15,372 nt of DNA from an uncultured Clostridium sp. (GCA_900556455.1 USOV01000021.1:1-15372); one strand, 5' to 3'. Numbered from the stretch's first letter, positions 1 through 8,041 are shown. Made by a program: numbers and translations. Notes: generated by a model from the letters alone, not told the origin.

Positions 1-42
1 AATGTTCTTTTATACATATATTTTTCTTTTTAATGTATTTTT

Positions 43-70
43 ATTATATAGCAAAATATCTTTTTGTCAA
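43..70 (-). promoter_or_regulatory. Sigma-A promoter reading out of the left edge
   Basis: On the minus strand a perfect -35 box TTGACA (70-65) is followed after 16 bases by a perfect -10 box TATAAT (48-43). Transcription would start near position 36 and run leftwards out of the window, so an unseen gene lies divergent to the HD gene. The box match is seen in the sequence; activity is inferred. Confidence 0.6.
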
Positions 71-157
71 GTTCTTTTCTTCTAAAATTTGTAGTAGCTT
101 TTGTTTCACATAATTTGTAAGACCACAATTTTACATGTCAACACTATTTACATAAAA

Positions 158-186
158 TTGACTTTATTAGGAAAATATTGTATAAT
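158..186 (+). promoter_or_regulatory. Sigma-A promoter of the HD-domain gene
   Basis: The -35 box TTGACT (158-163) and the perfect -10 box TATAAT (181-186) are separated by the ideal 17 bases. Transcription should start near 193, leaving a leader of about 34 bases with an AGGAGGT ribosome site at 214-220. This promoter rules out translation from the upstream in-frame ATG at 101. Confidence 0.8.
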
Positions 187-226
187 TATATTATCAAAAT
201 TTTTTTTAAGACTAGGAGGTCTTACT

Positions 227-1348
227 ATGAAACAGATTATTACTACCAAGGATTTGACAGCTGTAAACAACATGTTATTTGAACTCCTTTGCCTTCGGCG
301 TTGGAGTGAGGTAACCGTCACAAACGGTAAATTTACCGAGTCTTCCAAGCAGGCACTCAACTGTATGATCACATACTTTTGGGCAACTGAAATTGCTCAC
401 ACTGGAACCAAGGTCGACTTTACCATGTTCCCGAAGCTTGCACTGTTTCGTGGTTTCACCAAAACCATGCAGTGCGATGTAAGTGAATCCAATTTGGACA
501 TCATCTTTCATCTGGGCAATGTCTCTAAGAAAAGCTTCAACGAAATGATTTGGGCTGCCGTGGAGAAATCCACTAGCAAATCCTTCTTTCAGCATCTTCA
601 AGTTCCCACTGATTGTTTGGAAGCCCGCATCTATCGGGCAGCAACCAAGGTTTCGACTCTTCTCGAACTCAAAGAAATCCATGGCTTGATTGCTGAAAAG
701 GATTTTTTGACCAAGGAAGGTCAGCTTCAGGAGGTTATCAATGAATTTTCTGATTTGCCGTGTTTTGACATTATTATGTCTGACGCATATCAGGAAATTT
801 TCCGAAACTTTTCCAAGCTTCGTAACCGCATTAGATGGGCCAAGCATCCCAACATCGTTCAGTGTTCCGTTTTGGGGCACATGTTTGACGTTGCTGCTTT
901 CTCCTATTTGATGTCGTTGGAGGTAAATCCTTCTAACGAAACACTGGCCACCCAGTACTTCTTTATGGGAGTCTTCCATGATCTTCCTGAGTGTTGGACT
1001 GGTGACATGCCAAGCCCTATCAAGGATGCTCTCCCCGGTTTGCGTAAAGCAACTGAGGAATTCGAGAACAGGGTAATGGAGCAGAACGTTTACTCTCACC
1101 TGCCTGCCTACATGGCAACATCTCTGCGTTCCGTAATGTTGGAGGATGAGGGCAATGCTCACTACAAGACGTTCTTGAAAAAGTCCGATAATTTCTCCGC
1201 ATTTGTTGAATGTTGGAGAGAAGTTGATGCAGGGAGCCATCATTTTTACTATTGCAATGTAATCATTAATGATTACAAGAAGAAAGAGGCTCTCACCCAT
1301 AACTTCCGTATTTTGATGGAGGAGTTGTATAATTCCTGCCACATTTAA
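227..1348 (+). CDS. YfbR-like HD-domain phosphohydrolase with degenerate N-terminal HD-like half
   Basis: Predicted metal-dependent phosphohydrolase of 373 residues, related to the YfbR 5'-deoxynucleotidase type, probably cytosolic and acting on nucleotides. The C-terminal half has the full HD ligand set: H218 (LGH), H251-D252 (FHDLPE), E255, D260 (TGDMPSPIK) and a late D321 (KKSDNFSAF), in the order and spacing of the YfbR family. The usual enzyme is about 200 residues. The extra N-terminal 190 residues look like a second, inactive copy: residues 74-84 align with 250-260, but H-D is replaced by R75-G76. The start at 227 is chosen because AGGAGGT lies 6 bases upstream and a promoter overlaps the longer frame. 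GC is about 47% (28 of 60 at 301-360) against about 27% in asnS (16 of 60 at 1801-1860), suggesting transfer from another genome. It is a single-gene unit with its own promoter and terminator. The exact substrate is unknown. Confidence 0.8.
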   Translation: MKQIITTKDLTAVNNMLFELLCLRRWSEVTVTNGKFTESSKQALNCMITYFWATEIAHTGTKVDFTMFPKLALFRGFTKTMQCDVSESNLDIIFHLGNVSKKSFNEMIWAAVEKSTSKSFFQHLQVPTDCLEARIYRAATKVSTLLELKEIHGLIAEKDFLTKEGQLQEVINEFSDLPCFDIIMSDAYQEIFRNFSKLRNRIRWAKHPNIVQCSVLGHMFDVAAFSYLMSLEVNPSNETLATQYFFMGVFHDLPECWTGDMPSPIKDALPGLRKATEEFENRVMEQNVYSHLPAYMATSLRSVMLEDEGNAHYKTFLKKSDNFSAFVECWREVDAGSHHFYYCNVIINDYKKKEALTHNFRILMEELYNSCHI

Positions 1349-1358
1349 CCCTAGTCTA

Positions 1359-1395
1359 AGGAGCTATCACAATTGTGATGGCTCCTTTCTTTTAT
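1359..1395 (+). terminator. Rho-independent terminator of the HD-domain gene
   Basis: A 12-base-pair stem, AGGAGCTATCAC (1359-1370) with GTGATGGCTCCT (1375-1386), has one T-G wobble and an AATT loop. It is followed by a T-rich run from 1387. It lies 10 bases after the HD stop codon and before the asnS promoter, so the two genes are separate transcripts. Confidence 0.88.
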
Positions 1396-1411
1396 TTTTT
1401 CCAAAAAATGT

Positions 1412-1440
1412 TTGTATTTCCAATATTTTTGTGGTATACT
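1412..1440 (+). promoter_or_regulatory. Sigma-A promoter of asnS
   Basis: TTGTAT (1412-1417), a 17-base spacer, then TATACT (1435-1440). The predicted leader is only about 23 bases and contains AGGAGGT at 1458-1464. It is too short for a T-box or other riboswitch. Confidence 0.7.
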
Positions 1441-1469
1441 AAATAGAAATTTTATTTAGGAGGTATTTT

Positions 1470-2861
1470 ATGGAAAGTATTATTATTCGCGACTTATTTT
1501 CAAATGTTGATAAGTATGAAAACGCAAAAGTTTCTATAGAAGGTTGGGTTAAAACCGTTAGAGACTCCAAAACATTTGGCTTTATTGAAATTAATGATGG
1601 TAGCTATTTTAAAAATGTTCAAGTTGTTTTTGACAATTGTTTGGATAATTTTAATGATATTTGTAAATTACCTCTTAGTTCGTCAATAAAAGTAACAGGT
1701 AAATTTGTAAAAACTGATGGTGCAAAACAACCTTTTGAAATTAAAGCAAGTAAAATTGAAGTTGAATTTCTAGCAGATTTAAGCTATCCTCTTCAAAAGA
1801 AAAGACATTCTTTTGAATATTTAAGAACTATAGCACATTTACGTCCTAGAACTAATACATTTAACGCCGTGTTTAGAGTTCGTTCTGTATTATCTTATGC
1901 TATACACAAATTTTTCCAAGAAAGAAATTTCGTATATGTTCATACTCCAATAATTACATCTAGTGATTGTGAAGGTGCTGGAGAAATGTTTAATGTTTCT
2001 ACATTAGATGTTAATAACTTACCTTTAACAGAAGATGGACAAGTAGATTACTCAAAAGACTTTTTTGGAAAACCTGCTCACCTTACTGTAAGTGGTCAAT
2101 TAAATGTTGAAACATATGCTTTTGCATTTAGAAATGTTTACACTTTTGGTCCTACTTTTAGGTCAGAAAATTCTAACACTGTAAAACATGCTTCTGAATT
2201 TTGGATGATAGAACCAGAAATATGTTTTGCTGATTTAAAAGATGATATGGATTTAGCCGAAGATATGGTAAAATATATTATTAAATATGTAATGGATAAT
2301 TGCCCAGAAGAAATGGAATTTTTCAATAAATTTATTGATACTGGCTTATTTGATAAATTAAACAATGTATTAAATTCTGATTTTGCTAGAATTACTTATA
2401 CAGATGCTATTAAAGAACTTGAAAAAAATAATGATAATTTTGAATTTCCTGTTCATTGGGGGTCAGACCTTCAAACAGAACACGAAAGATATCTTTGTGA
2501 GAAATTATTTAAAAAACCTGTATTTGTTACAGACTATCCAGCTGAAATAAAAGCTTTCTATATGAAGCAAAACCCAGATGGAAAAACAGTTGCAGCTTGT
2601 GACCTTTTAGCTCCTGGAATTGGAGAAATAATTGGTGGTAGTCAAAGAGAAGATGATTTAGAAGTTTTACAACAAAAAATACATGATTTAGGAATGAATG
2701 AAGAAGATTACTGGTGGTATTTAGACCTAAGAAGATATGGTAGTGTACGCCATGCAGGATTTGGTTTAGGTTTCGAAAGAATGATGATGTACTTAACTGG
2801 TATTCAAAATATTCGTGATGTACTTCCATTCCCAAGAACACCAAAAAATTGTGATTTTTAA
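1470..2861 (+). CDS. asnS: Asparagine--tRNA ligase
   Basis: Charges tRNA-Asn with asparagine using ATP in the cytosol. The 463-residue length is normal for bacterial AsnRS. Residues 1-105 form the OB-fold anticodon-binding domain (GWVKTVRDSKTFGFIEINDG at 25-44). The class II catalytic domain follows, with motif 2 at 230-250 (FRSEN, NT, then EFWMIEPE, the asparagine-type version rather than the AspRS one) and motif 3 at 430-448 (GFGLGFERMMMYLTG, with R437). The ATG is set by AGGAGGT ending 5 bases upstream. The gene is monocistronic, with its own sigma-A promoter and a strong terminator. No T-box precedes it, so amino-acid-responsive control by that route is not visible. The AT-rich codon use is typical of the window. 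Confidence 0.97.
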   Translation: MESIIIRDLFSNVDKYENAKVSIEGWVKTVRDSKTFGFIEINDGSYFKNVQVVFDNCLDNFNDICKLPLSSSIKVTGKFVKTDGAKQPFEIKASKIEVEFLADLSYPLQKKRHSFEYLRTIAHLRPRTNTFNAVFRVRSVLSYAIHKFFQERNFVYVHTPIITSSDCEGAGEMFNVSTLDVNNLPLTEDGQVDYSKDFFGKPAHLTVSGQLNVETYAFAFRNVYTFGPTFRSENSNTVKHASEFWMIEPEICFADLKDDMDLAEDMVKYIIKYVMDNCPEEMEFFNKFIDTGLFDKLNNVLNSDFARITYTDAIKELEKNNDNFEFPVHWGSDLQTEHERYLCEKLFKKPVFVTDYPAEIKAFYMKQNPDGKTVAACDLLAPGIGEIIGGSQREDDLEVLQQKIHDLGMNEEDYWWYLDLRRYGSVRHAGFGLGFERMMMYLTGIQNIRDVLPFPRTPKNCDF

Positions 2862-2878
2862 AAAACTAGTTTTAATGA

Positions 2879-2912
2879 AGACGGGGCTTTCCAATATAAG
2901 AAAGCCCCGTCT
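2879..2912. terminator. Bidirectional terminator between asnS and the GH15 gene
   Basis: A 12-base-pair GC-rich stem, GACGGGGCTTTC (2880-2891) with GAAAGCCCCGTC (2900-2911), has an 8-base loop and one more A-T pair at its foot. It sits between the convergent stop codons at 2861 and 2926. The + strand tail is T-rich (2912-2930); the minus strand tail has only short T runs, so it is stronger for asnS but can serve both. Confidence 0.85.
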
Positions 2913-2925
2913 CTATTAATATTTT

Positions 2926-4824
2926 TTATTTTACTAAACCTTTTTCTATCATTTTTTGAAGTGTTATTATAAACATTGCATGTGACCAGCCTAGTCCTAT
3001 TATCCAAGCAGGTGCCATTAAGTTATTATCTATTTGTTCTGCAAGGTATCCATGCATTCCTGCTGTTTTTAATACGAAGTCAAAACATTCTCTTGCTTTT
3101 TTATTTTCTCCTGTTTCTAAGTAATAATTTGCCATCCATAGGTTAGATATTACCCAAGGATTTCCTCCCATGTAATGGTCTCCTTCAAAGCGTTGGTATC
3201 CTCCTGTATATGTTCTTAAAGTCATGTTTATTCTTTCTACTGTATTTAATACTTTTTTTTCTTTTGCTTTGAACATATTAAATGGATAAACTGTTCCTAA
3301 TATACTTATATCCATTTTTTTATCATCCAAATTTCTCACAAAACTTTTTTTGGTTTCATCATAAAAGTTTTGTAGGCAAAATTCTTTTATTTCTACAAGT
3401 TTCTCTCTTAATGTTTCCTTGTCTTTATTTACATTTTCCTGTTTTATTCTGTTTTTCGTAAATTCTTCTTTTAGTTCTTCATATATTTTTATCATTGCAT
3501 CAAATGCAGCATATATGCTTGCCATTGAATATAAGTGAATGCTTTCGCACATTTCCCATAAGTCATAGCTTACATGCATTTTGTTTTCCTTTAATAGTAC
3601 ATCATTTACATAGCTCTTCAAAAATTTTGTAGCCTTTTCTAACATTTTTAAGTTATCTTTTAAGAATTTTTTATCTAAAGTTTTTAAATAATGTTTATAT
3701 ACTCCATATATTACTGATGCTGTTTCATCTATTTGGTAGCCCCAACATGGTGCTAATTTTCCATCTGTGAAAAATCTTTGTTCCCACATTCCATTTCTAC
3801 TTTGTGTATTTTTACAAAATACTTTATAAAACTTTTCCACTTCTTTTTGCATATTTAAAGCATCTATTGCCTCTACAATGAATACTGCATCTCTTGGCCA
3901 GCAGTATGTATATCTTCCACACTGAGTCAACTTTTCATCTACTTCAACAGCCGCAGAGATTCCACCTGTTTCATTATTTATAAGAAGAGGATATAGTAAT
4001 ATTGTTCTTTCATATATTTCTTGGATTTTATTATTTCTTAAGTTATCTGTTAAATCTAGATTTAAGCCATCATGATTTTTTAAATATCTTCTCCAATATT
4101 TTTTTGTATTATCATATTCAGTTTTAAAATCTATTTTTCTAATTCTTTCAATTGTTTTTTCTATACCATATAGACCATTTTTGTTATCATCTATATAAAT
4201 ATATAATTCAAAAGTTTTTTCTTCATTTGGTTTTAATATTCCTAAATCATAACTTATAGAAGAATCCATGGACATTCCTACATAATCTTTATCCCCAATT
4301 TGACCTTCATTAATATTAGCTTTTGTGTTATTTATTTGTGAACTTAATATTTTCTCCTTTGAAAAAGTACACACTGTGTAATCATGCATGTATTGAAGTA
4401 ATGAATCGTTTTTACATAATCCACTTACTTGGTTATTGTCTGTAGAAATTAGTTTTGAGTGAATTAGTAAATTTAAGTTTAAATCAATTACATTTTCATT
4501 TACAAATTTAAGCCTTCTTACTAAAACATTTTCTTTTACACATACAAAATCTGTTTGCACGATTTTTAGTTTAAAATAAGTATTTAAAATTTCTGTGTTT
4601 AATATGTTGGTTCCCTCTATATAGTATTGATTATATATGTTGTTTATGTCATTATGCAAATACACTATATTAGAATCATTTATTTTTAACCCAATATGGA
4701 AAAAGTCTATAAATTGTTTATAGTCTGTGTTTGGGTATAGTAGTCTTAATAGCTCTCCTTTTTTTGTGAAGCTTGCTGTAATGTGTTCGTTTCCAATTAT
4801 TGCATCATTAAAATATTTTTCCAT
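2926..4824 (-). CDS. Glycoside hydrolase family 15 protein (glucoamylase-like)
   Basis: Predicted exo-acting glucosidase that releases glucose from the ends of alpha-glucans or oligosaccharides. It has 632 residues and no signal peptide, so it is probably intracellular. Residues 1-250 resemble the beta-sandwich found before the catalytic part in bacterial GH15 enzymes. The (alpha/alpha)6 barrel starts near 270 and carries RYTYCWPRDA (304-313). The QIDETA segment holds the likely general acid E367, and LAEQID holds the likely general base E596, followed by the family's LGWSHA. Both catalytic glutamates appear intact. TAAGGAG lies just before the ATG and overlaps the stop of the upstream gene, a 9-base gap, so it is co-transcribed with the beta-CASP gene. 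Substrate is not decided: GH15 also includes trehalases and dextran-active enzymes. Confidence 0.88.
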   Translation of the reverse strand: MEKYFNDAIIGNEHITASFTKKGELLRLLYPNTDYKQFIDFFHIGLKINDSNIVYLHNDINNIYNQYYIEGTNILNTEILNTYFKLKIVQTDFVCVKENVLVRRLKFVNENVIDLNLNLLIHSKLISTDNNQVSGLCKNDSLLQYMHDYTVCTFSKEKILSSQINNTKANINEGQIGDKDYVGMSMDSSISYDLGILKPNEEKTFELYIYIDDNKNGLYGIEKTIERIRKIDFKTEYDNTKKYWRRYLKNHDGLNLDLTDNLRNNKIQEIYERTILLYPLLINNETGGISAAVEVDEKLTQCGRYTYCWPRDAVFIVEAIDALNMQKEVEKFYKVFCKNTQSRNGMWEQRFFTDGKLAPCWGYQIDETASVIYGVYKHYLKTLDKKFLKDNLKMLEKATKFLKSYVNDVLLKENKMHVSYDLWEMCESIHLYSMASIYAAFDAMIKIYEELKEEFTKNRIKQENVNKDKETLREKLVEIKEFCLQNFYDETKKSFVRNLDDKKMDISILGTVYPFNMFKAKEKKVLNTVERINMTLRTYTGGYQRFEGDHYMGGNPWVISNLWMANYYLETGENKKARECFDFVLKTAGMHGYLAEQIDNNLMAPAWIIGLGWSHAMFIITLQKMIEKGLVK

Positions 4825-4833
4825 TTCTTCTCC

Positions 4834-6477
4834 TTAAGATATTATTTTTACAATCTGTCTTTCTAATTCTTTTATTTTTTCATTTATTTCTTGTATTTCT
4901 TCATCATTTTTATCTGTATTAAACATGTCGTCTTTTATTATTTCTTGCATTTCTTCTATTTCTTCTTGTAAAGTTGCCAATCTATCTATTACTTCTAGTT
5001 TTAAATATCTTGGTTTATCAAATCTATCTATTTTTGCTATCATATTTATTTTTTCATCTAGTTCATATGTTTCCCCATAGTCTGGTATTGTAACTGGTAT
5101 TTGTGTTGTTTCTAATATTTTATCTTTTAATATTTTTTGACCTTCTGGTTCTCCATGTACTAAGAAAATATGCTTTGGTTTATGTATAAATGAATATATA
5201 AAATTTAATAGCCATTCCTGGTCTGCATGTCCTGAATATCCTTCTATATATTCAATTCTAGCATTTACAGCAATTTCTTCTCCAAATATTTTTACCTTTT
5301 TCTCTCCACCTACAATTTTCGCACCTAAAGTGCCTGGTGCTTGATATCCCACAAAAAGTATTGTGTTCTTTGGATTCCACAAATTATGTTTTAAGTGATG
5401 TTTTATTCTTCCTACTTCACACATACCACTCGCAGAAATTATAATTGATGGTGTATTCATTTCGTTTAGAGCTCTTGATTCTTCTGGTGTTCTTGTAAAT
5501 TGTAAGCCTGGAAATTCTAGTGGATTATCCCCACTTTCTATTCTTTGTCTTACATCTTCATCAAACAAGTCTGTATTTTGTTTAAATATTTCCGTTGCAG
5601 ATATTGCAAGTGGGCTATCTACATAAACAGGTACTCTCATTAATTTTTCATATTTTTTCATAAATTCTTCATCATGCCTGTTTTCTTTAAGTTTATTTAT
5701 TTCATATAAAATTTCTTGTGTTCTTCCTACTGCAAATGATGGTATTACTACATTTCCACCTTTATCTAATGTTTCTGCAACTATATTTAAAAACAATTCT
5801 GCTTTGTCGTCATTTCTCATATGAAGTCTTCCACCATATGTTGATTCCATTACTAAAAAGTCTGTTGTTTCCATCATTGTTGGAGCCCCTAAAAGTGGTA
5901 TATCGTTATTTCCTAAATCTCCTGTAAATACTATTTTCTTAGTTTCTCCTTCTTCTTTAACCCATACTTCTATAATGCTAGAGCCAAGCATATGCCCTGC
6001 ATCATTAAATCTTACATTTATGTTTTGGTCTAACTCAATTATTTCATCATACTTTACTGGTTTAAATACTTCTAAACATTTTGTTGCCTCTTCTGCCGTA
6101 TATAGTGGAGGAAGTGCTGGTTTTCCGCTTCTAATTCTTTTTCTGTTTCTCCACTCATTTTCCATCTCTTGAATATGCCCACTATCTGGCAACATTATTG
6201 AACACAAATCACATGTTGCTTTTGTTGCATAAATTGGATTTCTGTATCCATTATTATATAATTTAGGAATTCTTCCAGAATGGTCTATGTGTGCATGTGT
6301 TAATAACATAAAATCTATATCGTGTACATTGTAAGCAAAATCTTCATAATTTTCTCTTTCTTCTAATGCTTTCCCTTGATATAATCCACAGTCTATTATT
6401 ATTTTCTTCCCTGCCGCTTCTAATAGGAAATTTGAGCCTGTAACTGTTTTAGTTGCTCCTAAAAATGTAATTTTCAT
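4834..6477 (-). CDS. Metallo-beta-lactamase / beta-CASP ribonuclease
   Basis: Predicted zinc-dependent RNase of the CPSF73/YSH1-like beta-CASP family, acting on RNA in the cytosol. It has 547 residues. The metal motifs are complete: HAHIDH (H61, H63, D65, H66), H162 (DAGHMLGS), D187 (FTGDLG) and H441 (LVHGEPE). The beta-CASP cassette follows residue 205 (ESTYGGR at 211-217), with motif B around 348-361 (SASGMCEVGRIKHH) and motif C SGHAD (H417). Residues 497-544 form an acidic coiled coil that many relatives lack. It has no N-terminal KH domains, unlike the archaeal aCPSF1 form, and is not RNase J-like in its motif spacing. AGGAGG precedes the ATG. It lies 11 bases after the frameshifted gene and 9 bases before GH15, in one operon. 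Confidence 0.9.
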   Translation of the reverse strand: MKITFLGATKTVTGSNFLLEAAGKKIIIDCGLYQGKALEERENYEDFAYNVHDIDFMLLTHAHIDHSGRIPKLYNNGYRNPIYATKATCDLCSIMLPDSGHIQEMENEWRNRKRIRSGKPALPPLYTAEEATKCLEVFKPVKYDEIIELDQNINVRFNDAGHMLGSSIIEVWVKEEGETKKIVFTGDLGNNDIPLLGAPTMMETTDFLVMESTYGGRLHMRNDDKAELFLNIVAETLDKGGNVVIPSFAVGRTQEILYEINKLKENRHDEEFMKKYEKLMRVPVYVDSPLAISATEIFKQNTDLFDEDVRQRIESGDNPLEFPGLQFTRTPEESRALNEMNTPSIIISASGMCEVGRIKHHLKHNLWNPKNTILFVGYQAPGTLGAKIVGGEKKVKIFGEEIAVNARIEYIEGYSGHADQEWLLNFIYSFIHKPKHIFLVHGEPEGQKILKDKILETTQIPVTIPDYGETYELDEKINMIAKIDRFDKPRYLKLEVIDRLATLQEEIEEMQEIIKDDMFNTDKNDEEIQEINEKIKELERQIVKIIS

Positions 6478-6488
6478 ATATTCTCCTC

Positions 6489-7583
6489 CTATAAAAATAT
6501 TTTTATTTTTTTGTTATATTTTACTGCAATTTCTTTTAGTTCTACTAATTTTTCTTTTTTTTCTAGGCTATTTTCATCATATATTGAAACCTCATTTTCC
6601 TTATTTATTTCAATATATGCGCTTTCTAAGTCTATTATCTTTGTATCAAAAATATTTTTATAAATTTTATAATTTTCTTCAACATCCTGGCTAAGTATAT
6701 TTAAAGCTTTTAAATTACATCCTACCGTTATTAAATTTTTTTCTACTTTTTCGAATTCTTTATTACATAAATCACCTGCTGTTTTTTCACTATCTACACT
6801 CATTAATTTTAAATATCTTAATATATATATTTTTTCTGTTACTTCTTTTTTTGTTTCAATTTTTTCAATTTGTGCATTTATGGCCTTTAAGATAAAATTT
6901 ATGAATTCCTTTACAAGTACAATAGGGTCTTCTATACTTAATTCTTTAATAAATTCTAAATCTTTTTCTATTTTAGTTTTTTCTTTTACAAAATTTCTTG
7001 GTTTTAATTTATCTGTTAAAGTTTTGATTTCATTTTTAAGCCAAATTCTTCTTAATTCAATTTTTTCACTAAAATCGCTTAAAGAAAATACTCTTTCATC
7101 TTGTGGTAATTTTTCATTTTGTTTTATATATTCTTTTTTTAGAGCCAAATCATCATTTATATATTGGTCTATTTTTTCAATTTCTTTTACATATTTTTTC
7201 TTTTGATTTGTAATGTCTTCAATATATCTTTTTTTGTCTTCCATTAGTAAATATGTTTTTTCCATTTGTTTTTCATTTTGTTTTAATTTTTCATATTCAT
7301 CGGGATTTTGATTTATATAGTTTATAACTGAAACTTGTGTTACTGTTTTTAATATTTTTTCAACAAGTGCTGGTTTATATTTTTTCTTTAACATTATTTC
7401 TAAGTCTTTTATTGTAATGTTTTTATTTTGGTTTAGCGTATCATATCCTATTATAAACACAAGTCCTTGATAAATTATATTGGGAATATAACTATTGGTT
7501 TCGTTTGCCATAATATTCCATGACCAGCCATCAAAATCTCTTATTATTTCACTTTTAGCAACTTTTTCTCCTTCATTTAACAT
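6489..7583 (-). CDS. C-terminal part of a frameshifted coiled-coil protein of unknown function
   Basis: I do not recognise a named family. This frame encodes the larger, downstream part of a gene whose N-terminal part is at 7645-8007. The first ATG gives 364 residues, but it has no ribosome site, and the same frame is open up to 7796 with a sequence (IEIVKPKLEEEN, then ALLEAIYEIN) that continues the upstream part naturally. A single extra A in the A7 run at 7775-7781 would explain the split; removing it gives one protein of about 505 residues. The protein is rich in Lys, Glu and Ile, with long predicted coiled coils (about residues 100-180 and 200-260 of this fragment), a more globular stretch with DFDGWSWNIM near the start, and no membrane segments. 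It lies between ftsK and the RNase gene. It may be a true pseudogene or a sequence error. Confidence 0.65.
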   Translation of the reverse strand: MLNEGEKVAKSEIIRDFDGWSWNIMANETNSYIPNIIYQGLVFIIGYDTLNQNKNITIKDLEIMLKKKYKPALVEKILKTVTQVSVINYINQNPDEYEKLKQNEKQMEKTYLLMEDKKRYIEDITNQKKKYVKEIEKIDQYINDDLALKKEYIKQNEKLPQDERVFSLSDFSEKIELRRIWLKNEIKTLTDKLKPRNFVKEKTKIEKDLEFIKELSIEDPIVLVKEFINFILKAINAQIEKIETKKEVTEKIYILRYLKLMSVDSEKTAGDLCNKEFEKVEKNLITVGCNLKALNILSQDVEENYKIYKNIFDTKIIDLESAYIEINKENEVSIYDENSLEKKEKLVELKEIAVKYNKKIKIFL

Positions 7584-7644
7584 TGCAAATACTGCTTTTT
7601 CGTTTAACTCTTCATTATTTTCATTAAATTTTTTTGTGTTTATT

Positions 7645-8007
7645 TCATAGATTGCTTCTAAAAGTGCTAGTTCGTTTTGATATGTTATTATTTTTTGTTT
7701 TTCTTTTATAACAGTGCTTTTTTTCTCTTTTAATATTTGGTTTTCTTCTTCTAATTTTGGTTTTACTATTTCTATTTTTTTGCAGTCTCTTCCGTATTAT
7801 TTCTATTATTTCTTCTAGTAATTCTTTTTTGAGTTCTACTTCTACTTTTGTTTTTTTGTAGTCTTCATATGAATTTTCTACTTTGTATAACATGCTTGAA
7901 AGCAAGTTTTTTACGTCTTTGGAAAATGTCTTTGTGTCTAAGATTTCTTCTAGTTCTTCGTTATAGTCCTTTATTTTTAATTTTTGTATTATTTTTTCTT
8001 TTTCCAA
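7645..8007 (-). CDS. N-terminal part of the same frameshifted coiled-coil protein
   Basis: This frame starts with TTG at 8007, preceded by AGAAGG about 8 bases upstream, and encodes 120 residues. The first 75 or so are an acidic helical sequence (MEKEKIIQKLKIKDYNEELE, then VKNLLSSMLYKVENSYEDYK) typical of a real protein. After the A7 run at 7775-7781 the frame turns into an implausibly basic tail (KIRRRKPNIKREKKHCYKRK), which is what a shifted frame of an AT-rich gene gives. The natural continuation lies one base away, in the frame of 6489-7796. The function of the intact protein is unknown. The gene starts 74 bases after the ftsK stop and may be co-transcribed with it. Confidence 0.6.
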   Translation of the reverse strand: MEKEKIIQKLKIKDYNEELEEILDTKTFSKDVKNLLSSMLYKVENSYEDYKKTKVEVELKKELLEEIIEIIRKRLQKNRNSKTKIRRRKPNIKREKKHCYKRKTKNNNISKRTSTFRSNL

Positions 8008-8041
8008 AGTTTCTACCTTCTTTCGTTCGTTATATATTCTT

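Noticed and set aside
101..226. Longer start for the HD protein at 101 (42 extra residues)
   Set aside because: A 17-spaced sigma-A promoter (158-186) lies inside this extension, there is no ribosome site at 101, and AGGAGGT directly precedes the ATG at 227.
275..1342. 355-residue open frame on the minus strand opposite the HD gene
   Set aside because: It is a shadow caused by the higher GC of the HD gene. Its translation has no recognisable motif, and it lies fully opposite a gene with intact HD metal ligands.
1441..1469. T-box riboswitch before asnS
   Set aside because: The leader is about 23 bases, far too short, and has no specifier or antiterminator structure.
2527..2844. Minus-strand frames inside asnS (2138-2365 and 2527-2844)
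   Set aside because: They are shadows of the asnS coding frame, with low-complexity hydrophobic or His-rich translations and no ribosome sites.
2990..3070. Apparent loss of the GH15 catalytic base (Met after WSHA)
   Set aside because: In this enzyme type the base is the Glu of the (S/A)EQ(Y/I)D segment, which is present as E596. The residue after WSHA is variable.
7787..7794. CTCTTCCG, an 8-base match to the adapter, close to the frameshift
   Set aside because: Only 8 bases match and both flanks differ from the adapter. The frame is coding on both sides, so it is likely chance; the A7 run explains the shift better.
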